This document shows positions 1 to 6,245 of a stretch of DNA of 13,538 nt, piece by piece (the first letter of the stretch is position 1; each line of letters starts with the position of its first letter). The stretch covers positions 1-13,538 of the forward strand of contig CAYQFA010000026.1 in NCBI GenBank assembly GCA_964416665.1. The letters run 5' to 3'. The position numbers and the translations under genes were made by a program. The notes beneath the pieces are model-generated. The model saw nothing but the letters and a program-made list of their open reading frames with translations. It was not told the DNA's origin and did not search any database. This DNA comes from JAKAGE01 sp964416665 (lineage in GTDB: Bacteria > Patescibacteriota > Minisyncoccia > UBA6257 > 2-01-FULL-56-20).

Positions 1-2013
1 GATTCGACGAATAGCATCGCCTCAACGTCCGCCAGCTACGTCTTCGGCCAGCCCGACTTCGTTTCAAATAATGGCACGACGACCGCCGGAGGTCTCTCTT
101 CTCCTACGGGTCTCGTTTATGATTCTTCATCGAGTCGTCTCTTTGTAGCGGACGGCAACAACCGTGTCTTGGTCTTCGACGCTTCGACCTCCACCATCGG
201 CGCCACGACGACCTACGGCGAGAACGCGGAATACGTCTTCGGCCAGCCCGACTTCGTTTCAAATAATGGCACGACGACCTACAACGGTCTCCACTATCCC
301 GGCGGCCTTGCCTACGATCCTTCATCGGGCCGTCTCTTTGTATCGGATTACGGCAACAACCGTGTCTTGGTCTTCGACGCCTCGACCTCCACCATCGGCG
401 CGACAACGACCTACGGCGAGCCTGCGGAATATGTCTTCGGTCAGACCGACTTCGTTTCAAATGTTAACGGAAGTGCGGATTGGGGCGAAGAGACAACTGC
501 CAGCAGTCTTTCTTATCCCAATTATCTCACCTACGATCCTTCATCGAGCCGTCTCTTTGTGGCGGATGCCGGCAACAACCGTGTCCTGGTCTTTGACGCC
601 TCGACCTCCACCATCGATGCGACAACGACCTACGGCGAGCCTGCGGAATATGTCTTCGGGCAGTCCGACTTCACGTCATATTTTCCTTCGGGCTTTTACG
701 ATATAAATTCGCGCGGCTTTATGTCTCCTTACGGCCTTGCCTATGATTCCGCTTCGAGCCGTCTCTTTGTAGCGGATGCCGGCAACAATCGTGTCCTGGT
801 CTTCGACGCCTCGACCTCCACCATCGATGCAACGACGACCTACGGCGAGAACGCGGAGAGCGTTTTGGGGCAATCCGATTTCGCTTCGGGCAGTGCTGAG
901 GCGAGCCAGAGCGGTCTTAATAATCCTACGGGTATTACCTATGATCCGTTTTTCAATCGTCTTTTTGTCGCGGATACCTACAATAATCGGGTTATGGAAT
1001 ATTCCTTTGTGCGGGTAATCGATCCTGAACTTCCCGACGGCACTGTTGGTAGCTCGTATAACATTAAACTAAATACCACCGCTTCCCAGGGGACGGTTTC
1101 GTACTCTTTCTTGTCGGGCTCTTTGCCGGATGGTTTATCATTTGATTCCTCGGCCGGTGTCATTTCGGGAACGCCGACCACAGTGGGGAGTAGTTCATTC
1201 TCGATCGAAATTTTCGACAACCTCTCAACGACCGGAGATTTTTCCGACATTATGGATTATACGCTTACGGTCAATGCAGCTTCTCAGGGCGTTGCTTCAA
1301 GCACCACCCCCGTGGTGTCTTCCTCGACTCCCACCACCACAACTGGTTCTTCCGGTTCCGTCTCGTCTGGCGGCGGTTCAGCCTATGACCTTTCGATCGA
1401 CGGGGGAGCGACATCGACCCCGACCACCAGCGTCACCCTCTCCCTCTACGGCACAGAGGCCTATGCAATGGAACTTTCGGACACCTCAAGCTTCGCAAGT
1501 TCGACCTGGATCCCTTACGTGACCACGATGCCGTGGACGCTCGCTTCGGAGACAGGGGGGCAGACCGTCTCCGTGCGGTTCAAGGCGGTGGGCGGCAGTA
1601 TCGTCGGGAATGCGGAAGCATCAATCGATCTCGTTCCCGCACCGGTATCCTCGACCACGACCACCGGCATGACCGTGTCCCAGATGGAGACCCTCCTCGC
1701 ATCTCTGGAAGCCCAACTCCAGGCGCTTGAAGCGGAAGCAGGGACGGGCAGTGCATCATCCTCATCCCTCGTCTTCGCGAGAGACCTCAAGCTTGGCATG
1801 ACGGGCACTGATGTGAAACAGCTCCAGCTCTTCCTCATCGCGCAGAACGTCGGTCCTGCCGCGCAGAAGCTGAAAATACATGGTGCAACACAAACCTTCG
1901 GCGCCCTTACGAAAAATGCCCTCATCGAGTTCCAGAAACACGCCGGCATCACTCCGGCCTCGGGCTACTTCGGGGCGAAGACAAGGGCGTATATTGAGAA
2001 CCTCACTCAATAA
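1..2013 (+). CDS. NHL-repeat surface protein with Ig-like and peptidoglycan-binding domains (5' partial)
   Basis: The frame is open from base 1, so the true start lies upstream; 670 residues are visible. Residues about 1-338 hold five NHL-type beta-propeller repeats, each with a core like SRLFVADAGNNRVLVFD (cores start at nt 136, 331, 550, 760, 958; period 65-73 residues). Residues about 340-422 form a putative Ig domain (VIDPELPDGTVGSSY, then LPDGLSFDSSAGVISGTP). A Ser/Thr-rich linker follows, then a beta-rich domain (about 460-543), a short heptad-like helix (about 557-580), and a PG_binding_1-like domain (about 592-668: LKLGMTGTDVKQLQ, then GYFGAKTRAYI). This architecture suggests an exported protein held on the cell wall, with the propeller as a binding face; no enzyme motif is seen. 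The signal peptide, if present, is outside the window. No convincing terminator follows the TAA. Confidence 0.9.
   Translation, partial: DSTNSIASTSASYVFGQPDFVSNNGTTTAGGLSSPTGLVYDSSSSRLFVADGNNRVLVFDASTSTIGATTTYGENAEYVFGQPDFVSNNGTTTYNGLHYPGGLAYDPSSGRLFVSDYGNNRVLVFDASTSTIGATTTYGEPAEYVFGQTDFVSNVNGSADWGEETTASSLSYPNYLTYDPSSSRLFVADAGNNRVLVFDASTSTIDATTTYGEPAEYVFGQSDFTSYFPSGFYDINSRGFMSPYGLAYDSASSRLFVADAGNNRVLVFDASTSTIDATTTYGENAESVLGQSDFASGSAEASQSGLNNPTGITYDPFFNRLFVADTYNNRVMEYSFVRVIDPELPDGTVGSSYNIKLNTTASQGTVSYSFLSGSLPDGLSFDSSAGVISGTPTTVGSSSFSIEIFDNLSTTGDFSDIMDYTLTVNAASQGVASSTTPVVSSSTPTTTTGSSGSVSSGGGSAYDLSIDGGATSTPTTSVTLSLYGTEAYAMELSDTSSFASSTWIPYVTTMPWTLASETGGQTVSVRFKAVGGSIVGNAEASIDLVPAPVSSTTTTGMTVSQMETLLASLEAQLQALEAEAGTGSASSSSLVFARDLKLGMTGTDVKQLQLFLIAQNVGPAAQKLKIHGATQTFGALTKNALIEFQKHAGITPASGYFGAKTRAYIENLTQ
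136..1000 (+). repeat. Tandem in-frame DNA repeats coding for NHL units
   Basis: Near-identical blocks of about 110 bases recur at 195, 219, 210 and 198 base intervals, all multiples of three. Each runs from cgtctctttgta through the NNRVLVFDASTSTI codons to tacgtcttcgg. The fifth copy (from 958) has diverged more. DNA-level identity, including synonymous sites, points to recent unit duplication or gene conversion. Confidence 0.85.
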
Positions 2014-2043
2014 GACTCCTCATCGCTTCGCCAAAAGAGGGTA

Positions 2044-2072
2044 TTGACAAGACCCGGCCTTCAATTTATGAT
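2044..2072 (+). promoter_or_regulatory. Consensus sigma70-type promoter for the structured RNA
   Basis: TTGACA at 2044-2049 and TATGAT at 2067-2072 with a 17-base spacer. The predicted transcription start is about 2079. No coding sequence of quality follows before the rpsL promoter at 2490, so the promoter appears dedicated to the intervening RNA. Confidence 0.8.
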
Positions 2073-2078
2073 GGCGTT

Positions 2079-2480
2079 AGTTTGAGACGGGTTCTGTTCT
2101 GAGGGCGCGGATTGGCGATCCTATCCTCATGATCAGAATCCTAGTGCATCCACCGGGGCCTTATATATGACCTCAAAGGCCATGGATGCGCGGGAGGAAA
2201 GGCGGGTCCGAGCTCGACCGGGTAACTTCCGGTATAGAGAGTGCTCCCCGCCACCTCCTTTAACACATTAAGATGGCTTGTGTCCGTCGATCGTGCATGC
2301 GTGTGCCTTTCCGCCGCGTACTATTCGAACGACATAAGCCCATGCGGCGCCCTTCGGCCAATCAGACCCCAGATCTGGGCCGGGCGCGCACGAGGGGGGT
2401 GAGAGTGGTTAACTTCCGCTCTCACCTCCCGGAGGTTTTCACATCAAGGGCTGTCCATATCGGATATGCCCTTTTATCAT
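2079..2480 (+). ncRNA. Structured non-coding RNA of unknown family
   Basis: The stretch between the NHL gene and rpsL has its own promoter and terminator. It contains many nested helices: TGAGG 2100-2104 with CCTCA 2125-2129; GTGCATCC 2144-2151 with GGATGCGC 2184-2191, enclosing GGCCTT 2157-2162 with AAGGCC 2176-2181; GGAGG 2193-2197 with CCTCC 2254-2258; GGCGGG 2201-2206 with CCCGCC 2247-2252; GAGC 2210-2213 with GCTC 2243-2246; ACCGG 2217-2221 with CCGGT 2229-2233; GGCTT 2275-2279 with AAGCC 2336-2340; GCGCCC 2347-2352 with GGGCGC 2382-2387; and a 12-bp helix 2394-2405 with 2419-2430. The only sizeable ORF (from 2273) runs across the terminator and rpsL promoter and reads as Arg-rich noise. 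The string GAGGAAAG and a GGTAAC-like loop recall RNase P RNA, but its other universal blocks are missing. tmRNA and SRP signatures are also absent. That it is an RNA gene is well supported; its identity is unknown. Confidence 0.65.
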
Positions 2481-2485
2481 TTTTA
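2446..2485 (+). terminator. Intrinsic terminator of the structured RNA
   Basis: AAGGGC 2446-2451 pairs with GCCCTT 2468-2473, with an inner TCC/GGA helix, followed directly by a T-rich tract (TTATCATTTTTATT). It lies just before the rpsL -35 box, so it separates the RNA unit from the ribosomal operon. Confidence 0.7.
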
Positions 2486-2489
2486 TTAT

Positions 2490-2518
2490 TTGACAGGAGA
2501 ACCGACTGGCCTTATAAT
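2490..2518 (+). promoter_or_regulatory. Consensus promoter of rpsL-rpsG-fusA
   Basis: TTGACA 2490-2495 and TATAAT 2513-2518, spacer 17: a perfect match to the sigma70 consensus. The predicted start is about 2525, which gives a 53-nt leader before the rpsL ATG. Confidence 0.9.
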
Positions 2519-2527
2519 CGTTTCATG

Positions 2528-2561
2528 TTCGGTGGGGTTCCACCTTCCGAATCTTTTTTTT
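2528..2561 (+). promoter_or_regulatory. Attenuator-like hairpin plus T-tract in the rpsL leader
   Basis: TTCGG 2528-2532 pairs with CCGAA 2547-2551, and TGG 2533-2535 with CCA 2540-2542 (GGTT loop, 4-base 3' bulge). TC and eight T residues (2554-2561) follow. It sits at the very start of the transcript. The stem is modest, so early termination would be partial at most. The CTTTTTTTGAAG element at its end recurs in the tuf leader. Confidence 0.45.
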
Positions 2562-2577
2562 GAAGAGACACAACATC

Positions 2578-3000
2578 ATGCCCACCATCAGGCAATTAAT
2601 CAAAAAAGGCAGGAAGCCCTTGAAGTCAAAAACCAAGGCGCCAGCTTTGTCATATTATTTCAATTCCATCCACAACCGTCCGGTGGATTCCACGTCGCCC
2701 TTCAAGCGCGGTGTGTGCGTAAAGGTGTTCACGACGACCCCAAAGAAGCCGAACTCGGCTTTGCGTAAAGTCGCCCGTGTCCGTCTTTCAAACGGTATGG
2801 AAATCACGGCATATATCCCGGGCGAGGGCCATGCGTTACAGGAACACTCCATCGTTATGGTGCGCGGCGGTCGTGTGGCTGACCTTCCTGGCGTTCGCTA
2901 TCACGTCGTTCGCGGCGTGCTCGACACGACGGGCGTCGAAGGCCGCAAACAGCAGCGTTCCAAATATGGCGCCAAGCGTCCGAAAGAAAAGGCAAAATAA
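2578..3000 (+). CDS. rpsL: 30S ribosomal protein S12
   Basis: Decoding-centre protein of the 30S subunit, 140 residues. The S12 hallmarks are plain: MPTIRQLIKKGRKPLKSKTK at the N-terminus, TTTPKKPNSALRKVARVRLS (about 52-71), PGEGHALQEHS, GGRVADLPGVRYHVVRG (97-113) and RSKYGAKRPK at the end. It carries the longer linker before KRGVC (YYFNSIHNRPVDSTSPF) seen in Firmicutes-type S12. The start is ATG 2578; an in-frame TTG at 2560 would add six non-conserved residues and is rejected. No Shine-Dalgarno is seen; the upstream sequence is A/C-rich. Oddity: Ala101 replaces the Lys equivalent to E. coli K88, a classic streptomycin-response position, while the K43 equivalent (Lys56) and the neighbouring Asp102 are kept. 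First gene of rpsL-rpsG-fusA. Confidence 0.98.
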   Translation: MPTIRQLIKKGRKPLKSKTKAPALSYYFNSIHNRPVDSTSPFKRGVCVKVFTTTPKKPNSALRKVARVRLSNGMEITAYIPGEGHALQEHSIVMVRGGRVADLPGVRYHVVRGVLDTTGVEGRKQQRSKYGAKRPKEKAK

Positions 3001-3029
3001 TTTTAACCGGATTTTAATTTTCCAAAACC

Positions 3030-3497
3030 ATGCGCAAGAAACGAGTATACAAGAAGTTCCACCAGCCTGACGTTGTTTTCGGTCGCGTCGAGCTTGGCCG
3101 CTTCATCAATTACGTTATGAAGGACGGCAAGAAGTCGACCGCTGAAAAGCTGGTCTATTCTGCATTCGATAAAATAAAGGCAACGACCAAAGAAGAGCCG
3201 ATGGTGGTCTTCGAGCGCGCTTTGGAAAATACCATGCCGCTCCTCGAGGTCGCCTCGAAGCGCGTCGGTGGCGCGAACTATCAGGTGCCGCGCGAAGTGC
3301 GCCCGGAGCGCCGCTTCATTCTCGCGTTGCGCTGGATCATCGGTGCGGCCCGTGCGAAGAAAGGAAAGGGGATGGCCGACAAGTTGGCTGAAGAGATCAT
3401 CGCCGCTTCAAAGAACGAAGGTTCGGCGATCAAGAAGAAGCTCGATATGCACAGAATGGCAGAAGCAAATCGCGCATTCGCGCATTTTGCACGCTAG
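3030..3497 (+). CDS. rpsG: 30S ribosomal protein S7
   Basis: Primary 16S rRNA-binding protein that organises the 30S head; 155 residues, the normal bacterial length. Conserved S7 features are RVELGRFINYVMKDGKKSTA, ALENTMPLLEVASKRVGGAN, YQVPREVRPERR and ALRWIIGAAR, with the basic C-terminal segment MHRMAEANRAFAHFAR. The gene starts 30 bases after rpsL, with no Shine-Dalgarno (ccaaaacc just before the ATG). The last codons form one arm of a 21-bp inverted repeat that continues 37-57 bases past the stop. Co-transcribed with rpsL and fusA. Confidence 0.98.
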   Translation: MRKKRVYKKFHQPDVVFGRVELGRFINYVMKDGKKSTAEKLVYSAFDKIKATTKEEPMVVFERALENTMPLLEVASKRVGGANYQVPREVRPERRFILALRWIIGAARAKKGKGMADKLAEEIIAASKNEGSAIKKKLDMHRMAEANRAFAHFAR

Positions 3498-3554
3498 AAA
3501 AGGTTCGGCAATGTCTTTACCTTTTCGCCAATAAAAATGCGCAAATGCGCGATT
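3468..3554. repeat. Inverted repeat mirroring the 3' end of rpsG
   Basis: Arms 3468-3488 (inside rpsG) and 3534-3554 match over 21 positions with one mismatch (C3479/A3543). An inner stem GAAAAGGT 3497-3504 with ACCTTTTC 3519-3526 begins on the last base of the stop codon. No T-tract follows, and fusA starts at 3582 without its own clear promoter. The element is therefore more likely an mRNA-stability or processing structure than a full terminator. Confidence 0.75.
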
Positions 3555-3581
3555 GTTATCATCAATAAATAACTAAAATTC

Positions 3582-5687
3582 ATGCCACGACAATATTCGA
3601 TCGAAAAAACCCGCAATATCGGTATCATCGCCCACATCGATGCCGGAAAGACGACCGTCTCTGAACGCGTACTTTTTTATACCGGCGTTTCGCACAAGAT
3701 CGGCGAGGTGCACACGGGCGATACGGTGATGGACTGGATGGAACAGGAGCGTGAGCGCGGCATCACGATCACGTCCGCTGCAACGACCGCGTTCTGGACG
3801 CCCACCTATCATAATCACGACAAGAAGTTCGAGCATCGCATCAACCTCATCGACACCCCAGGCCACATCGACTTCACGGTTGAGGTGAAGCGCTCGTTGC
3901 GCGTTCTGGACGGCGCGGTCGTCGTATTCGACGGCGTTGCCGGCGTTGAGCCGCAGTCTGAGACGAACTGGCGCTATGCGGACGACTATAAAGTGCCGCG
4001 CATTTGCTTTATCAACAAACTGGACCGCATCGGCGCGAGCTTCGAGAAGAGCTTCAAGTCCATCATCGACCGATTGACCCCGAACGCCATTCCTATCCAG
4101 CTGCCGATCGGTACGGAGGCGGATTTCAAGAGCGTTGTGAACTTGCTCGAGAACAAGGCATATACTTTCGAGGGCGATCATGGCGAGAAGATCATCGAAG
4201 TACCGATCCCAGAAAATATGAAGGAGACAGTCGCGAAGCATCGCCACGAGCTCATCGAGAAGATCGCGGAGAATGATGACGCGGTGATGTCGGCGTACTT
4301 GGATGGCAAAGAGATCTCGCTCGACGATCTGCGCAAAACGTTGCGCAAGGCGGTCATTGCGAACACAATCATCCCGGTGATGTGCGGGTCAGCGCTCAAG
4401 AACAAGGGCGTGCAGTTCGTGCTTGATGCTGTCATCGAATACTTGCCGTCACCGGCAGACATGCCGCCGATCATGGCGCACGACGAAAAGACGGGCGAAC
4501 AGGTTGCGGTGGCACTCACCGACGACGAGAATTTCGTTGGGCTTGCGTTCAAGATCGCAACCGACCCATTCGTGGGAAATCTCGCGTTCTTCCGCTGTTA
4601 TTCCGGCGTGCTCAAGCGCGGTTCCTATGTATACAATTCGACGAAGGGCCAGCAGGAGCGCATCGGCCGCATCGTCCGCATGCACGCGAACGATCGCGAG
4701 GAAGTGGACGAGATCTACTCCGGCGAGATCGCCGCTATTGTGGGTTTGAAGCAGACAACGACGGGGGATACGCTTTGCGATCCGGAGCATCCGATCATTC
4801 TTGAGAAGATCACGTTCCCGGAGCCGGTCATCGGTTTGCGCATCGAGCCGAAGACGAAGGCCGACCAGGAAAAGATGGGTACGGCGTTGCATCGTCTTGC
4901 TGAAGAGGATCCGACGTTCCGCGTTGCGGGCGATCCGGACACGGGCGAGACGATCATCTCCGGCATGGGCGAATTGCACTTGGAAATCATTGTCGACCGC
5001 ATGAAGCGCGAGTTCAATGTGGACGCGAACGTCGGTCGTCCTCAGGTTGCGTACAAGGAAACCATCATGGGCGAGGCTGACGGCGAAGGAAAGTACATCA
5101 AGCAGTCCGGCGGTCGCGGTCAATACGGTCACGTCAAACTGCGCGTCCGTCCTTTGGAGCGCGGCGCAGGATTCGTGTTCCTTGATGAGATCAAAGGCGG
5201 TTCGATTCCGAAAGAATTCATCAATCCTACTGAAAAAGGTGTTAAGGAAGCGGTTGAGAAAGGTATTGTCGCCGGCTACCGTGTCGTTGACGTCGAGGTA
5301 ACGCTCTACGATGGTTCGTTCCACGAGGTTGACTCATCTGAAGCGGCGTTCAAGATCGCAGGTTCTATGGCATTCCAGGATGCGGCCAAGAAAGCGAAGC
5401 CGGTCATCCTTGAGCCGATCATGAAAGTACAGGTGATCGTTCCGGAAGCCTACATGGGCGAGGTGACGGGCAACGTGAACTCGAAGCGCGGACGCATCGA
5501 ATCAATGGAAGACCGCCCGGGCCTGAAGGTCATCAACGCGCAGATCCCGCTGTCCGAAATGTTCGGCTACGCGACGGAGCTCCGCTCTATGACGCAGGGA
5601 CGCGGTTCGTCTACGATGGAATTTGATCACTATGAGCCGGCGCCGAACAACGTGGCGCAGCAGATCATCGAGGGAAAGAAGAGATAA
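3582..5687 (+). CDS. fusA: Elongation factor G
   Basis: Translocation GTPase of the ribosome, 701 residues, full length. The GTPase domain shows the P-loop AHIDAGKT (17-24), the switch I segment RGITITSAAT, DTPGHIDF (91-98), NKLD (145-148) and SALKNKG. Domain II follows (VGLAFKIATDPFVGNLAFFR), then domain III (FRVAGDPDTGETIISGMGEL HLEI), domain IV (SGGRGQYGHV) and domain V (EPIMKVQVIVPEAYMGEV, GRIESMEDRPG). The start is ATG 3582, with no Shine-Dalgarno. It lies 84 bases after rpsG and is the last gene of the rpsL unit. Its final codons (NNVAQQIIEGKKR) are part of a large palindrome, and an inverted, slightly diverged copy of them lies about 140-200 bases downstream. tuf, the usual next gene, is displaced by nearly 4 kb. 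Confidence 0.99.
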   Translation: MPRQYSIEKTRNIGIIAHIDAGKTTVSERVLFYTGVSHKIGEVHTGDTVMDWMEQERERGITITSAATTAFWTPTYHNHDKKFEHRINLIDTPGHIDFTVEVKRSLRVLDGAVVVFDGVAGVEPQSETNWRYADDYKVPRICFINKLDRIGASFEKSFKSIIDRLTPNAIPIQLPIGTEADFKSVVNLLENKAYTFEGDHGEKIIEVPIPENMKETVAKHRHELIEKIAENDDAVMSAYLDGKEISLDDLRKTLRKAVIANTIIPVMCGSALKNKGVQFVLDAVIEYLPSPADMPPIMAHDEKTGEQVAVALTDDENFVGLAFKIATDPFVGNLAFFRCYSGVLKRGSYVYNSTKGQQERIGRIVRMHANDREEVDEIYSGEIAAIVGLKQTTTGDTLCDPEHPIILEKITFPEPVIGLRIEPKTKADQEKMGTALHRLAEEDPTFRVAGDPDTGETIISGMGELHLEIIVDRMKREFNVDANVGRPQVAYKETIMGEADGEGKYIKQSGGRGQYGHVKLRVRPLERGAGFVFLDEIKGGSIPKEFINPTEKGVKEAVEKGIVAGYRVVDVEVTLYDGSFHEVDSSEAAFKIAGSMAFQDAAKKAKPVILEPIMKVQVIVPEAYMGEVTGNVNSKRGRIESMEDRPGLKVINAQIPLSEMFGYATELRSMTQGRGSSTMEFDHYEPAPNNVAQQIIEGKKR

Positions 5688-5849
5688 CAAAAGCCCCCTG
5701 CATTGCTTTTTTCGGGTACGCGTCCCCGCCTTCTGGCGGGGCGCTCCGTCTCGGCGGCCTTCGCCGCCTCCGACAGCCCCTCAAAAAGCAATGTAGGGGG
5801 CTTTTGTTATCTCTTCTTCCACCATTTTATCTGCTGCGCCACGTTGTTC
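5645..5849. terminator. Giant palindrome over the fusA 3' end, bidirectional terminator core
   Basis: Three nested layers are visible. Outer arms 5645-5665 and 5829-5849 match perfectly over 21 bp and are fusA coding sequence on the left. Inner arms 5676-5711 and 5783-5818 match over 36 bp with one G/T wobble; they include the fusA stop codon and the motif AGATAACAAAAGCCCCC. The 10-base stretches between the layers (5666-5675 and 5819-5828) are equal in length but diverged. The loop (5712-5782) holds two GC-rich hairpins, CCCCGCC-TTCT-GGCGGGG and GGCGGC-CTTC-GCCGCC. The A-tract/GC/T-tract layout fits a terminator that works on both strands; the extension into coding sequence goes beyond what termination needs. 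Confidence 0.85.
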
Positions 5850-5873
5850 TTGCGCTGATCTGATTTTGATTGA

Positions 5874-6128
5874 AAATCGGTTATCTTTATTACTATCCCG
5901 GCGGCGATTTTAGGGATGATTGCGTTATATGGGGGCGATAGGAAGTTGGGGATGGCGGTATTTGTTATTGCGGCGGTCAATGTGATCATTCGCCCTAGTT
6001 TTTGGTTGAATCTTTGGGCGGGTGCTGCTGCGCAAGGGGCATCGGCGAACTCTAATATGGTATTTGCTGTCTTGGACATGCTTTCGGTGCTTGCGATGGT
6101 GCTGTTCTTGTTTATAAGGAGAAAGTGA
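5874..6128 (+). pseudogene. Truncated small membrane protein ORF
   Basis: An open frame from 5874 (just after an in-frame TGA at 5871) codes for three likely membrane segments: VIFITIPAAILGMIALY, GMAVFVIAAVNVIIRPSFWL and NMVFAVLDMLSVLAMVLFLF, ending in FIRRK. The first ATG (5916) falls inside the first hydrophobic segment, has no ribosome site, and no promoter is evident. This suggests the 5' end was lost where the inverted fusA-end copy now sits (ending about 5849). I do not recognise the family. It may instead be an intact 70-residue two-helix protein from 5916. The opposite-strand ORF here (5807-6079) is a read-through of the palindrome and is not called. Confidence 0.4.
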
Positions 6129-6200
6129 TTTTAGATAGTTTTAATGTGGGTTTTGATACAATGGTTGGAACAAAAGGTCGAAATGAGGCTCGGCGGGGTT

Positions 6201-6229
6201 TTGACGTGAAGCCTGCAAATTGTTATTCT
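6201..6229 (+). promoter_or_regulatory. Promoter of the hicB-hicA-like pair
   Basis: TTGACG 6201-6206, 17-base spacer, TATTCT 6224-6229 preceded by TGT (extended -10). The predicted start is about 6236, only 10 nt before the ATG at 6246. A weaker extended -10 (TGATACAAT, 6154-6162) lies upstream. Confidence 0.6.
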
Positions 6230-6245
6230 AAAGTCACTAAGCGAT

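Noticed and set aside
136..1000. CRISPR-like or satellite array
   Set aside because: The periodic sequence is in frame and codes for NHL propeller repeats.
2079..2480. RNase P RNA, tmRNA or SRP RNA
   Set aside because: Only a GAGGAAAG string and a GTAACTT loop resemble RNase P; the 3' ACAGAA-CC-GGCUUA block is not in place. There is no tRNA-like end or tag ORF, and no SRP domain IV motif.
2273..2563. A 96-residue ORF upstream of rpsL
   Set aside because: It is Arg/Pro-rich, lies within the structured RNA, and crosses the terminator and the consensus rpsL promoter.
2560..2577. TTG start for S12
   Set aside because: It adds six residues not found in S12; ATG 2578 gives the conserved MPTI start.
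3582..5687. Several long antisense ORFs within fusA and tuf
   Set aside because: These are composition shadows of conserved, highly expressed genes; their proteins show no domain pattern.
5712..5782. Insertion sequence or MITE in the palindrome loop
   Set aside because: The loop holds two GC-rich hairpins, but no target duplication or transposase is visible and no second copy exists in the window.
5807..6079. Minus-strand ORF ending in NNVAQQIKWWKKR
   Set aside because: Its end is the mirrored fusA tail and the rest is antisense to a better membrane ORF; no promoter or start signal was seen.
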